From positions 249,640-313,639 of the forward strand of contig NZ_LT594785.1 of NCBI RefSeq assembly GCF_900091705.1: 64,000 nucleotides of DNA, in the 5' to 3' direction. The stretch is from Clostridium mediterraneense (GTDB lineage Bacteria; Bacillota; Clostridia; Clostridiales; Clostridiaceae). Shown piece by piece: positions 8,623 to 16,406 of the stretch (position 1 is its first letter; each line of letters starts with the position of its first letter). A program made the position numbers and the translations under genes. The notes under the pieces are model-generated. The model was not told the origin of the DNA. It did not search any database and worked only from the letters and a program-made list of their open reading frames with translations.

Positions 8623-9657
8623 ATGGATTTAAATAAAAAAGCATTATTTAATGAATTTGGTGATACAGAAGTATCAAAGAAGAGAATGGTAAATGGTAAT
8701 ACAACTAATCTTAATGACTTTAACAATATGAAATATACTTGGGTTTCAGATTGGTATAGACAGGCGATGAATAATTTCTGGATACCAGAAGAAATTAATT
8801 TATCACAAGATTTAAAGGATTATAAGAGATTAACTAAGGATGAAAAAACAGCTTACGATAAGATTTTATCATTCTTAATCTTCTTAGATTCAATACAAAC
8901 AGCTAACCTTGGAAATATAAATAATTATATTACAGCTTCAGAAGTTAATTTATGTTTAACAATTCAAGCTTTCCAAGAAGCAGTACACTCACAAAGTTAT
9001 AGCTATATGCTTGATAGTATTTGTTCTCCAGAAGAGAGAAATGATATATTATATCAATGGAAAGATGATGAAATTCTTTTAAGCAGAAATAAGTTTATTG
9101 GGGATTTATATAATAACTTTATAAATGAACCAAACTTATATAATTTTATCAAAGCATTAATGGCTAACTATGTTTTAGAAGGAGTTTATTTCTACTCAGG
9201 ATTTATGTTCTTCTACAACTTAGAAAGAATGGGTAAAATGCCAGGTTCATCTCAAGAAATAAGATATATCAATAGAGATGAAAATACTCATTTATGGTTA
9301 TTTAGAAATATAATTAGAGAACTTACTTATGAAATGCCAGAAGTATTTACAGATGAGTTCAAAAATGAACTTAGAGATATGGTAAGAATAGGTGTAGAAA
9401 ATGAAATTGCTTGGGGTAAATATGTAATAGGTAACAGAATCCAAGGAATGAATGAAACACTTATTGAAAATTACATCAAGTATGTAGGAAACTTAAGACT
9501 TAGAGATTTAGGTTTAGAAATATTATATGAAAGTAATTTAGAAAATCCAGCTAAATGGGTTGAATTATATTCAGATCCTAATATGGTTAAAACAGATTTC
9601 TTTGAAGCAAAATCAACAGCTTATGCAAAGGCTGGGGCATTAATAGATGACCTATAG
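8623..9657 (+). CDS. nrdB: Class I ribonucleoside-diphosphate reductase, beta (radical) subunit
   Basis: 344 residues from the ATG at 8623; AAAGGAG at 8608-8614 fits this start, whereas a GTG at 8614 overlaps the ribosome binding site. Metal-ligand motifs are in order: the Asp in FLIFLDSIQTAN, FQEAVHSQSY, the Glu in ANYVLEGVYFYSG, and RDENTHLW. The Tyr in EAVHSQSY stands at the spacing expected for the radical tyrosine, so this is a tyrosyl-radical type. It is co-transcribed with the alpha subunit (39-bp gap). It is an oxygen-dependent enzyme in what is probably an anaerobe. Confidence 0.95.
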   Translation: MDLNKKALFNEFGDTEVSKKRMVNGNTTNLNDFNNMKYTWVSDWYRQAMNNFWIPEEINLSQDLKDYKRLTKDEKTAYDKILSFLIFLDSIQTANLGNINNYITASEVNLCLTIQAFQEAVHSQSYSYMLDSICSPEERNDILYQWKDDEILLSRNKFIGDLYNNFINEPNLYNFIKALMANYVLEGVYFYSGFMFFYNLERMGKMPGSSQEIRYINRDENTHLWLFRNIIRELTYEMPEVFTDEFKNELRDMVRIGVENEIAWGKYVIGNRIQGMNETLIENYIKYVGNLRLRDLGLEILYESNLENPAKWVELYSDPNMVKTDFFEAKSTAYAKAGALIDDL

Positions 9658-9730
9658 AATATAGAGAAAAGATAATGTACAAATCAATAAAATAAATTTG
9701 AACTATATAGATACTAAAGTATAAAGTAAA

Positions 9731-9775
9731 AACCTGTGGATAACTTTTTAAAGAAGTTATCCACAGGTTTTTTAT
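9731..9775 (+). terminator. nrd operon terminator containing two inverted DnaA boxes
   Basis: Perfect 16-bp arms (9731-9746 and 9754-9769) are followed by a T-run, a strong intrinsic terminator. The arms contain TGTGGATAA (9735-9743) and TTATCCACA (9757-9765), both exact DnaA-box consensus sequences, in inverted orientation 13 bp apart. The same arrangement recurs at 38013-38043. Confidence 0.9.
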
Positions 9776-9811
9776 TTTTTATTATTAACAATTTATAAAT
9801 TTAATTTGAGA

Positions 9812-9840
9812 TGAAAGGTTTTTAAGATTATTTACGTCTA
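9812..9840 (+). promoter_or_regulatory. ECF-type promoter of the sigma factor gene
   Basis: TGAAAGG (9812-9818) and CGTCTA (9835-9840) are 16 bp apart, matching the TGAAAC/CGTC promoters read by many ECF sigma factors. It lies about 45 bp before the sigma gene start, so autoregulation is likely. Confidence 0.65.
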
Positions 9841-9884
9841 TATTAGTGAAGGAATAAGTTTTAGAAATTTAAGGGGAGATATGG

Positions 9885-10427
9885 ATGATAAATTCTAAAA
9901 ATTATATAGCATATCTAAAATCAAAAAACTTAGAAGCTTTAGATTATATTATAGATAGATATTCTAATTTGATGTTTAGGGTAGCGTATAGTGTTTTAAA
10001 TAATAGAGAGCTTTCTAATGAATGTATAAATGATGTATATATGAAAATATGGAGTTATGTTTCTGATTTTGAAGGGAATGAAGATAACTTTAGAAACTGG
10101 GTTTGTACTATAACAAAGTATAGAGCTATAGATATGCTTAGAAAAGAAGAAAAGCATCAAGAAAATTTTAATATAGATGATTTGAAACAAGAAATATTTA
10201 TAAACCAAGATAAGAGAGAGGAAGTAATGATTTTAAAAGATGTTATTAACTCTATGGAGGATATAGATAGAGAAATATTTGTGAGGAGATTTTTTTATGA
10301 AGAAAAGATATCTAATATAGCAAAGATTATGAATATGTCACAGAATGCTATTAATCTTAGGATTTTTAGAGGGAAAAAGCGAGTATGTAAGGTTTTTGAG
10401 GAGGGAGTTAAAGATGAAAAAAGATGA
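9885..10427 (+). CDS. ECF-subfamily RNA polymerase sigma factor
   Basis: 180 residues with sigma region 2 at ~20-90 (YSNLMFRVAYSVLNNRELSNECINDVYMKIW and the melting segment FRNWVCTITKYRAIDMLRKE) and region 4 at ~120-175 (DIDREIFVRRFFYEEKISNIAKIMNMSQNAINLRIFRGKKRV). AAGGGGAG precedes the ATG at 9885; an ATG four bases earlier runs into a stop. Only regions 2 and 4 are present, as in ECF sigma factors. It overlaps the next gene by 14 bp, the usual sigma/anti-sigma arrangement, and has an ECF-like promoter upstream. The inducing signal is unknown. Confidence 0.93.
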   Translation: MINSKNYIAYLKSKNLEALDYIIDRYSNLMFRVAYSVLNNRELSNECINDVYMKIWSYVSDFEGNEDNFRNWVCTITKYRAIDMLRKEEKHQENFNIDDLKQEIFINQDKREEVMILKDVINSMEDIDREIFVRRFFYEEKISNIAKIMNMSQNAINLRIFRGKKRVCKVFEEGVKDEKR

Positions 10428-11157
10428 TAGTTTTTTAGATAAAATAGAGGACTTTTCAAAAATTGATTTACCAGATGTAGAAATTAGTGATTTAGAAAAG
10501 GAGAAGATAAAAATGAATGCTAGAAAGGTTTTAGATGGTTTAAAAGAAAGAAATAAAGAAATGAATTTTACAATTACAGAAGAAGAGGTTTTAAAGATAA
10601 AAAGAAATCTTATATCTATTGGAAAAGAAAATATTAATGGTGTTAAAGATGCTGGTGTAATGAAAGAGATAGTTGAAAAAACTATGGTGGAAGAATTAGC
10701 AAATAAAAAAATAGAAAGAAGTCTTAGAGTAAATGTTAGACCTATGGGCTATTATTATGGATCAGTTGCTTATTATTATTTATATTTAACAGCAGATGAG
10801 CTTATTTATTATGGCTTTGATTTTAATTATCTTCTTCTAAATAAAGAAACTATCTCTATAAAAGATATACAATCAGCAGGACTCGCAAGTAGTGATGGAG
10901 ATGATAAAGAAGATATTATCCCATACTATGAAAATATTATAGAGCTAAAAGATAAGTCAATAGCAATGATTATTCATAATAGAGAGAAGCAAAAGGAATT
11001 AGAAAAATTTTTAGAAGCTATAAGAGATAAAGGGGTTAATGATTATGATAGAGAAAAATTAGCTAAGACTAATAAGATAGGATATATAATATTATGGATA
11101 ATGTTTGCTTTATTAGGTGGAAATATGATTTATAATTTAATTTTAGGAAACTTTTAA
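10414..11157 (+). CDS. Putative membrane-anchored anti-sigma factor
   Basis: 247 residues from the ATG at 10414 (GAGGGAG upstream); earlier in-frame starts lie inside the sigma gene without a ribosome binding site. The N-terminal ~110 residues are charged and helical, beginning MKKDDSFLDKIEDFSKIDL. A middle domain (~115-215) is rich in Tyr and beta strand and resembles a PH-like fold. One membrane span (IGYIILWIMFALLGGNMIYNLIL) ends the protein, leaving most of it cytoplasmic. The 14-bp overlap with the ECF sigma gene suggests an anti-sigma role. No zinc-binding HxxxCxxC motif is present, so the class is unusual. Function is inferred from context only. Confidence 0.6.
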   Translation: MKKDDSFLDKIEDFSKIDLPDVEISDLEKEKIKMNARKVLDGLKERNKEMNFTITEEEVLKIKRNLISIGKENINGVKDAGVMKEIVEKTMVEELANKKIERSLRVNVRPMGYYYGSVAYYYLYLTADELIYYGFDFNYLLLNKETISIKDIQSAGLASSDGDDKEDIIPYYENIIELKDKSIAMIIHNREKQKELEKFLEAIRDKGVNDYDREKLAKTNKIGYIILWIMFALLGGNMIYNLILGNF

Positions 11158-11194
11158 TATAAATTGTAGATAGTTTAGTTTATTAAAGAGAATG

Positions 11195-11240
11195 AAACCA
11201 TATTAAGGGGAAAAGATATTTTTTCTTTATATGGTTTTTT
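11195..11240 (+). terminator. Terminator of the sigma/anti-sigma operon
   Basis: AAACCATAT (11195-11203) pairs with ATATGGTTT (11229-11237) across a long loop, followed by a T-run. Confidence 0.75.
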
Positions 11241-11596
11241 ATTATACAAAAAACGGCAAAAGTATGAATAAATAATTAATAATATTAATAAATAAATAAA
11301 ATAATAAGGAATTAATTTAAACATGAACAATAAAATGTTAAATTAATTAAAATAATTACTAAAAATACTGGAGAAAGATAACAAAATGATATATACTAGA
11401 AATTGTTCAGAGAGAAATACTTAATATTTTACATAAAATTTTATAGTAGTGGACAAACTTAAATATGTAAGTTAATACAAAAGATAAAAAACAAATAAAA
11501 GAGGAGTGATTAAAAGTAATTTAGCTAGTACATAAAGATATTTTTTATATCTTATTTTTAACAAAACAAAAGATAAAATTGAAAGGGGAAAATAAT
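11241..11596 (+). other. Intergenic region before the first antiporter gene
   Basis: About 355 bp, extremely AT-rich. I see two weak hairpins (AACTTA/TAAGTT near 11460-11485 and AAGATAT/ATATCTT near 11537-11553), but no riboswitch consensus or supportable ORF. An AGAGGAG sequence near 11500 has no start codon at proper spacing. It may hold a long 5' leader. Confidence 0.4.
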
Positions 11597-12787
11597 ATGT
11601 CACACAACTTTTTACTTGACTTAGCCCTAATTCTTATAAGTACTAAATTATTAGGTTTATTAACAAAGAAATTACAGATGCCACAAGTAGTTGGTGCATT
11701 ACTTGCAGGGCTAATACTTGGACCATCATTTTTAAATATTTTAAAAGATTCACCATTAGTTGAACAGTTATCATCTTTAGGTGTTATAGTATTAATGTTT
11801 GCAGCTGGACTTGAAGCTGACGTAACAGAATTAAAGAAAAGTGGTAAAGCATCACTTATAGCAGCAATACTAGGAATTATACTACCTTTATTAGGTGGAT
11901 TCTTAATAGCTACATTATTCCATGAAGGAGTAGGACCACATAAAGTTCTTAAAAATGTATTCATAGGAATAATCTTAACAGCTACATCTGTAAGTATTAC
12001 AGTTGAAACTTTAAAAGAGCTTGGAAAAATCAGTACAAGAGCTGGTAATACAATACTTGGAGCAGCTTTAATAGATGATATTTTAGGTATCATAGCTCTT
12101 ACAATAGTAACAAGTATGGCTGATTCATCAGTAAGTATCGGTATGGTATTATTCAAAATAGTAGCATTCTTTGTTGTAGCAGCAATAATCGCATTTGTAT
12201 TCCGTAAATTATTTGTTTTATGGTTTGCAAAACGTGGTAAAGAAGATTTAAGACGTTTTGTTGTTATACCATTTGCACTTTGCTTATTCTTAGCATATAT
12301 TGCAGAACATTATTTTGGAGTTGCAGATATTACAGGAGCATTCATTGCAGGTATGATAGTATCTAATACAGAAAAGACACATTATATAAATGGTAAGATG
12401 GAAACACTATCATTCTTACTATTATCACCAATATTCTTTGCAAGTATAGGATTAAAGCTAGAACTTGGTCAAATGGATTCAAAAATGATTTGGTTCACAG
12501 TAGCATTAATAGTTGTAGCAATAATAACAAAGATAATTGGATGTGGATTAGGAACAAAATTATGTGGATACAGTAATAGAGAATCATTACAAGTAGGTAC
12601 AGGAATGGTATCAAGAGGTGAGGTTGCTCTTATTGTTGCAAGTAATGGAATGAGCGTAGGACTTATGGCAGATCAGTTCTTAGCACCAGTTGTTATAATG
12701 GTTGTATTTACTACTATTGTAGCACCAATCATTCTAAAATTAGTATTTAAAGATAAGAAAGAACCAGAATTAAAAAAGGCTAAATAA
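11597..12787 (+). CDS. Cation:proton antiporter (CPA2/NapA type), copy 1
   Basis: 396 residues from the ATG at 11597 with AAAGGGG upstream; a TTG at 11579 is in frame but overlaps that site. About 12 hydrophobic segments cover the whole protein. Family marks are KKLQMPQVVGALLAGLILGPS near the start, TATSVSITVETL, and ALIDDILGI, whose paired Asp residues are the cation/proton site of CPA2 exchangers. It is an integral membrane Na+ or K+/H+ exchanger without the C-terminal TrkA domain of KefB. A close paralog lies at 14817-16058, with a divergent brnQ between them. Confidence 0.93.
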   Translation: MSHNFLLDLALILISTKLLGLLTKKLQMPQVVGALLAGLILGPSFLNILKDSPLVEQLSSLGVIVLMFAAGLEADVTELKKSGKASLIAAILGIILPLLGGFLIATLFHEGVGPHKVLKNVFIGIILTATSVSITVETLKELGKISTRAGNTILGAALIDDILGIIALTIVTSMADSSVSIGMVLFKIVAFFVVAAIIAFVFRKLFVLWFAKRGKEDLRRFVVIPFALCLFLAYIAEHYFGVADITGAFIAGMIVSNTEKTHYINGKMETLSFLLLSPIFFASIGLKLELGQMDSKMIWFTVALIVVAIITKIIGCGLGTKLCGYSNRESLQVGTGMVSRGEVALIVASNGMSVGLMADQFLAPVVIMVVFTTIVAPIILKLVFKDKKEPELKKAK

Positions 12788-12803
12788 TAAAACTTAAAAT
12801 ATT

Positions 12804-12846
12804 GAACATATTTATAAACTTTAGTTTATGAATATGTTCTTTTTTA
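12804..12846 (+). terminator. Terminator of antiporter 1
   Basis: GAACATATTTATAAAC and its near complement ending at 12839 form a long stem followed by TTTTTT. Confidence 0.85.
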
Positions 12847-12855
12847 TTAAAAAAA

Positions 12856-12881
12856 ATACCTCATTAATTTTAATGAGGTAT
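12856..12881 (-). terminator. Terminator of brnQ
   Basis: ATACCTCATTA (12856-12866) and TAATGAGGTAT (12871-12881) form a perfect 11-bp stem. On the minus strand a run of T follows, ending brnQ transcription against antiporter 1. Confidence 0.85.
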
Positions 12882-12912
12882 CTTATTATTTTGTATAGCT
12901 TGTATTATTAAA

Positions 12913-14190
12913 TTATTTGTTGATATTTACTTTATAATTTGAAAACTTTAAGAAATAGTTGCTAAGTATAAGTATTATTATAAATGGCAACACCCATCCA
13001 AAACCTTGAGAACTTAAAGGTAGATATCTTGTTATAAATCCAAATTGTTTAGGAAAGGCTTCTAAAAAGCTTATTATTAAAGTTATATATGTACAAATTT
13101 TATATACTAAATGGCTTACGATAAATTTTCTAAAAATATTTAAGACAACAACAACAATAGTTGCTGGATAAACTATATTTAAGACTACTGTTGAAACTGA
13201 GATTATGTTTGTAAGTCCGATACTAGCAGTTATTCCAGTTACAACAAGTATAGCTGCAATAGCTACATTATATTTAATTTTATTATTAGAAATTCTAACA
13301 AAGAAAGATCCACTAGCTGCTAACAGTCCAACAGATGATGCTAAACAACCTATAGCTAAAACTATTTCTATTGCTATAACAGCAAGTTTTCCAAGGGTAG
13401 AATCTGATATAAATAAAAGTAAATCAGAATCTGAAAAACCGTTTGCTAAATTTCCAGTTCTAGATCCTAAATATACAAGTCCACCATACACAGCACATAA
13501 AAGTATAATTGCTACAGTTGAAGATTTTAATATAACTCCAAATACTTCATTATTTTTATATCCTTTTGATTTAATAGAAGCTGTTACGATGCTTGCAAAT
13601 AGTACAGATCCTATAGTATCCATAGTTTGATAACCATCTTGTAGTGATAAAGAAAAATCATTAGGAATAATATTTCTTGAAAATCCACTTATAGGAGTAA
13701 TAATACCTTTTATTATTATTGCAAAAATAACTATTAAAAGAATAGGTGTTAAATACTTACCTATAATTTCTATAACTCCTGATTTTTTTACTACTAAAAA
13801 ATATAGTAATAATAGAAATACTATTAGGAATTCTATTAGATTAATAGATGGAAAGTTATGCTTTATAGCTATTGAATAAGTTATAGCTGCTGCTCTTGGT
13901 AATGCTATTAAAGGACCTAGTAAAAGTACTAAGCAAATAGAGAATATCTTAGTAAAGTTCTTTCCACACTTTATACATAGTTCTTCAAAGTTACCATTAC
14001 ATTTCATACACGTTAGTAGACCTAGCATAGGAAGTAATACACCTGTTAGACAAAATCCTATTATGCCTAAGTAAAAATGATTTCCAACATTTTGTCCTAG
14101 TTTAGGAGGAAATATTAAATTACCTGCTCCAAAAAATAATGAGAAAATCATAAATCCTATGACTGTAAAATCTTTAGCTTTTTTCTTCAT
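12913..14190 (-). CDS. brnQ: Branched-chain amino acid transport system II carrier protein
   Basis: 425 residues, 12 predicted membrane segments, starting MKKKAKDFTVIGFMIFSLFFGAGNL, the signature N-terminus of BrnQ (LFFGAGNLIFPP). The FPPKLGQ and ALPRAAA segments also fit. BrnQ imports Leu, Ile and Val with Na+ or H+. AGAGGT precedes the ATG. It is transcribed opposite to both flanking antiporter genes and has its own terminator. I looked for a T-box leader upstream and found none. Confidence 0.95.
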   Translation of the reverse strand: MKKKAKDFTVIGFMIFSLFFGAGNLIFPPKLGQNVGNHFYLGIIGFCLTGVLLPMLGLLTCMKCNGNFEELCIKCGKNFTKIFSICLVLLLGPLIALPRAAAITYSIAIKHNFPSINLIEFLIVFLLLLYFLVVKKSGVIEIIGKYLTPILLIVIFAIIIKGIITPISGFSRNIIPNDFSLSLQDGYQTMDTIGSVLFASIVTASIKSKGYKNNEVFGVILKSSTVAIILLCAVYGGLVYLGSRTGNLANGFSDSDLLLFISDSTLGKLAVIAIEIVLAIGCLASSVGLLAASGSFFVRISNNKIKYNVAIAAILVVTGITASIGLTNIISVSTVVLNIVYPATIVVVVLNIFRKFIVSHLVYKICTYITLIISFLEAFPKQFGFITRYLPLSSQGFGWVLPFIIILILSNYFLKFSNYKVNINK

Positions 14191-14816
14191 AAGTTTACCT
14201 CTTTAACATTAAATTGATTTATATAATTACTTACTAAAATTACATTCATAATATTATCAAAAAAATATAGTGAAAACAAAGAGGTGAAATTACTTTAAAT
14301 CAAGTAAAAATCAGCTTTTATTAGTAATGTATATATTATTAATATGTGTCTAAATCAATTTGAAAAATTAATATATAAATGGTTATGTAATTATTATATT
14401 TTTTAGTTTTTTATAAAAAAAATATATTTATATATGTATAAAAATTAAATTATATCTGTATTTTTATGCAAGAAGAATAAAATGGTTAATATTATGGAGA
14501 TATTAGGAGTAGTAATGTCTAAGGAGTATTTTTATTTTAATAGATAAAGTCTTTATAAATAATGATTTTTTTATTTATATACATAATAATTTTTTTTTAT
14601 AAATAAAATTAGAAACTTATAATAACTATTGACAAATGAAATATGATAATTGGAGTTATTTAAAGTAAATAAAGGTAAAATAAAGAAAAGTAGAAATGTA
14701 AATGTAATGATGAGGGTTAATTATAAAATAATCCTTAAAAGGGATTAAAAGGGATATTGATAGTATTTGGAAATAGGAATATAATTCATATAGGTTTAAT
14801 GTAAGGGGTGAATAAT
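14191..14816 (+). other. Long intergenic region between brnQ and antiporter 2
   Basis: About 620 bp of very AT-rich, low-complexity sequence between divergent genes. It must hold both promoters, but I cannot pick out confident -35/-10 pairs, conserved RNA or an ORF with a ribosome binding site. Confidence 0.4.
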
Positions 14817-16058
14817 GTGTCACATAAATTTTTATTAGATATTGCAATTATCTTGTTAAGTACAAAATTGCTGGGACTTATTACTAAAAAATTGCATATG
14901 CCTCAAGTTGTTGGAGCATTAATTGCAGGACTAGTCTTGGGACCAGCTATGTTAGATGTTCTGCAAGAAACAGACTTTATACAACAGGTAGCATCTCTTG
15001 GTGTAATTATTCTAATGTTTACAGCAGGGCTTGAAACTGATATTAAAGAGCTCAAGAAAACGGGTCTTGTTTCGTTTATTGTAGCAGCTTTGGGAGTTTT
15101 ATTACCTCTTGTTGGTGGATTCGTTATCTCAATATTCTTCCATGATGGTTCAGGGTATCAAGCATTTTTAGAAAATGTTTTTATAGGGATTATTTTAACA
15201 GCTACGTCAGTAAGTATAACTGTAGAAACTTTAAAAGAACTTGGTAAGCTTAATACTAGAGCTGGTAACACTATACTTGGTGCAGCTTTAATAGATGATA
15301 TTCTAGGTATTATAGGGCTTACACTTATAACAAGTATGGCAGATTCTACAGTAAATATAAAAATAGTTCTTATAAAGATAGTTTTATTCTTTGTTTTCTC
15401 TGCGATAATGGGAGTTATATTCCATTATATATTTAATAAGTGGGTAGGTAATTATGAAAAAGACTTAAGAAGATTTGTTATTGTAGCATTTTCTTTATGT
15501 CTAATATTCTCATATGTTGCTGAAGAATTTTTTGGAGTTGCGGATATTACAGGAGCTTTTATAGCTGGGCTGATAATTTCGAATACAGCTAAGACAAGCT
15601 ATATAAATGCTAGATTTGAAACTCTATCATATATGTTATTATCACCTATTTTCTTTGCAAGTATAGGTATAAAGGTAATACTTTCAGGAATGAATTCAGA
15701 AGTAATATTATTTACAGTTCTTCTTTTAGTAGTAGCAATACTTACTAAGATATTAGGTTGCTTTATTGGAGCAAAAGTTTGCAAATATTCAAGTAAAGAG
15801 TCATTGCAAATAGGAACTGGAATGGTATCGAGAGGTGAAGTTGCCCTTATAGTAGCAAGTAAGGGAATTGCTATAGGGCTTATGAATGATAAATTCTTAG
15901 CACCAGTAGTTATAGTAGTTGTTGTAACTACAGTAGTAACACCAATATTATTAAAATTAGTATTTAAAAATGATGATAATAATTTAGATCCAAATGAAAA
16001 AATTGATAATGGTTTAGTTGATAAATATGAAGATGCAACTAGAGAAAAAGTTTATTAA
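14817..16058 (+). CDS. Cation:proton antiporter (CPA2/NapA type), copy 2
   Basis: 413 residues from the GTG at 14817, which puts AAGGGGTG at ideal spacing and gives an N-terminus aligned with copy 1 (SHKFLLDIAI against SHNFLLDLAL); an in-frame GTG at 14808 overlaps the ribosome binding site. It shares with copy 1 the segments KKLHMPQVVGALIAG, TATSVSITVETLKELGK and ALIDDILGI, and looks well over 60% identical by eye. It adds an acidic cytoplasmic tail of about 25 residues. Function is monovalent cation/proton exchange at the membrane; ion choice may differ between copies. Confidence 0.92.
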   Translation: MSHKFLLDIAIILLSTKLLGLITKKLHMPQVVGALIAGLVLGPAMLDVLQETDFIQQVASLGVIILMFTAGLETDIKELKKTGLVSFIVAALGVLLPLVGGFVISIFFHDGSGYQAFLENVFIGIILTATSVSITVETLKELGKLNTRAGNTILGAALIDDILGIIGLTLITSMADSTVNIKIVLIKIVLFFVFSAIMGVIFHYIFNKWVGNYEKDLRRFVIVAFSLCLIFSYVAEEFFGVADITGAFIAGLIISNTAKTSYINARFETLSYMLLSPIFFASIGIKVILSGMNSEVILFTVLLLVVAILTKILGCFIGAKVCKYSSKESLQIGTGMVSRGEVALIVASKGIAIGLMNDKFLAPVVIVVVVTTVVTPILLKLVFKNDDNNLDPNEKIDNGLVDKYEDATREKVY

Positions 16059-16072
16059 TTTATATTTTATTT

Positions 16073-16108
16073 AAGGAGAATATCTTTTAGATATTCTCCT
16101 TTTTTTAT
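16073..16108 (+). terminator. Terminator of antiporter 2
   Basis: AAGGAGAATATC (16073-16084) and GATATTCTCCTT (16090-16101) form a perfect 12-bp stem followed by TTTTTTT. Confidence 0.92.
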
Positions 16109-16264
16109 GTATAAAAAACTTTACATTATTTATTAAATATTAACAGGAAAAATATGTTTAATACTAATTATTATTTTATCAATAAATTTCTTATAAATTG
16201 CATATTTTATGGCTTTTTACCTTATTTTAATATTATTAAATAAAAGATAAAAAAAGTATTAATT

Positions 16265-16284
16265 TTAGTTTACTTGTAAACTAA
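16265..16284. promoter_or_regulatory. TetR-style operator upstream of the YhgE/Pip genes
   Basis: TTAGTTTAC and GTAAACTAA are perfect 9-base arms around a two-base centre, overlapping the probable -35 box. Size and symmetry suit a TetR-family repressor. In Bacillus subtilis yhgE lies beside the TetR gene yhgD; no TetR gene is in this window, so the regulator is inferred. Confidence 0.6.
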
Positions 16285-16406
16285 TTTTTGATATATTTAG
16301 ATGTAGTGAGATTAATTTAGACAAAATTTTTATGTTTATTTAAATTTAATTCATAGCCCATAGGTAATTGGGAAAAGTAAATATATAAATTCATGGAGGT
16401 GAAATT

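Larger units (their letters stand above)
16059..16406 (+). other. Intergenic region before the YhgE/Pip genes
   Basis: About 350 bp. It holds the terminator of antiporter 2, then AT-rich sequence, then a palindrome overlapping a plausible -35/-10 pair (TTTACT 16269-16274, 17 bp, TATATT 16292-16297), leaving a leader of about 100 nt before the first YhgE/Pip gene. Confidence 0.55.

Noticed and set aside
11490-11535. Nine-codon leader ORF after an AGAGGAG sequence before antiporter 1
   Set aside because: The GTG start overlaps the Shine-Dalgarno sequence itself, so initiation there is unlikely.
14191-14655. T-box leader for brnQ
   Set aside because: No AGGGTGGNACCGCG-type T-box sequence and no terminator/antiterminator pair before brnQ.
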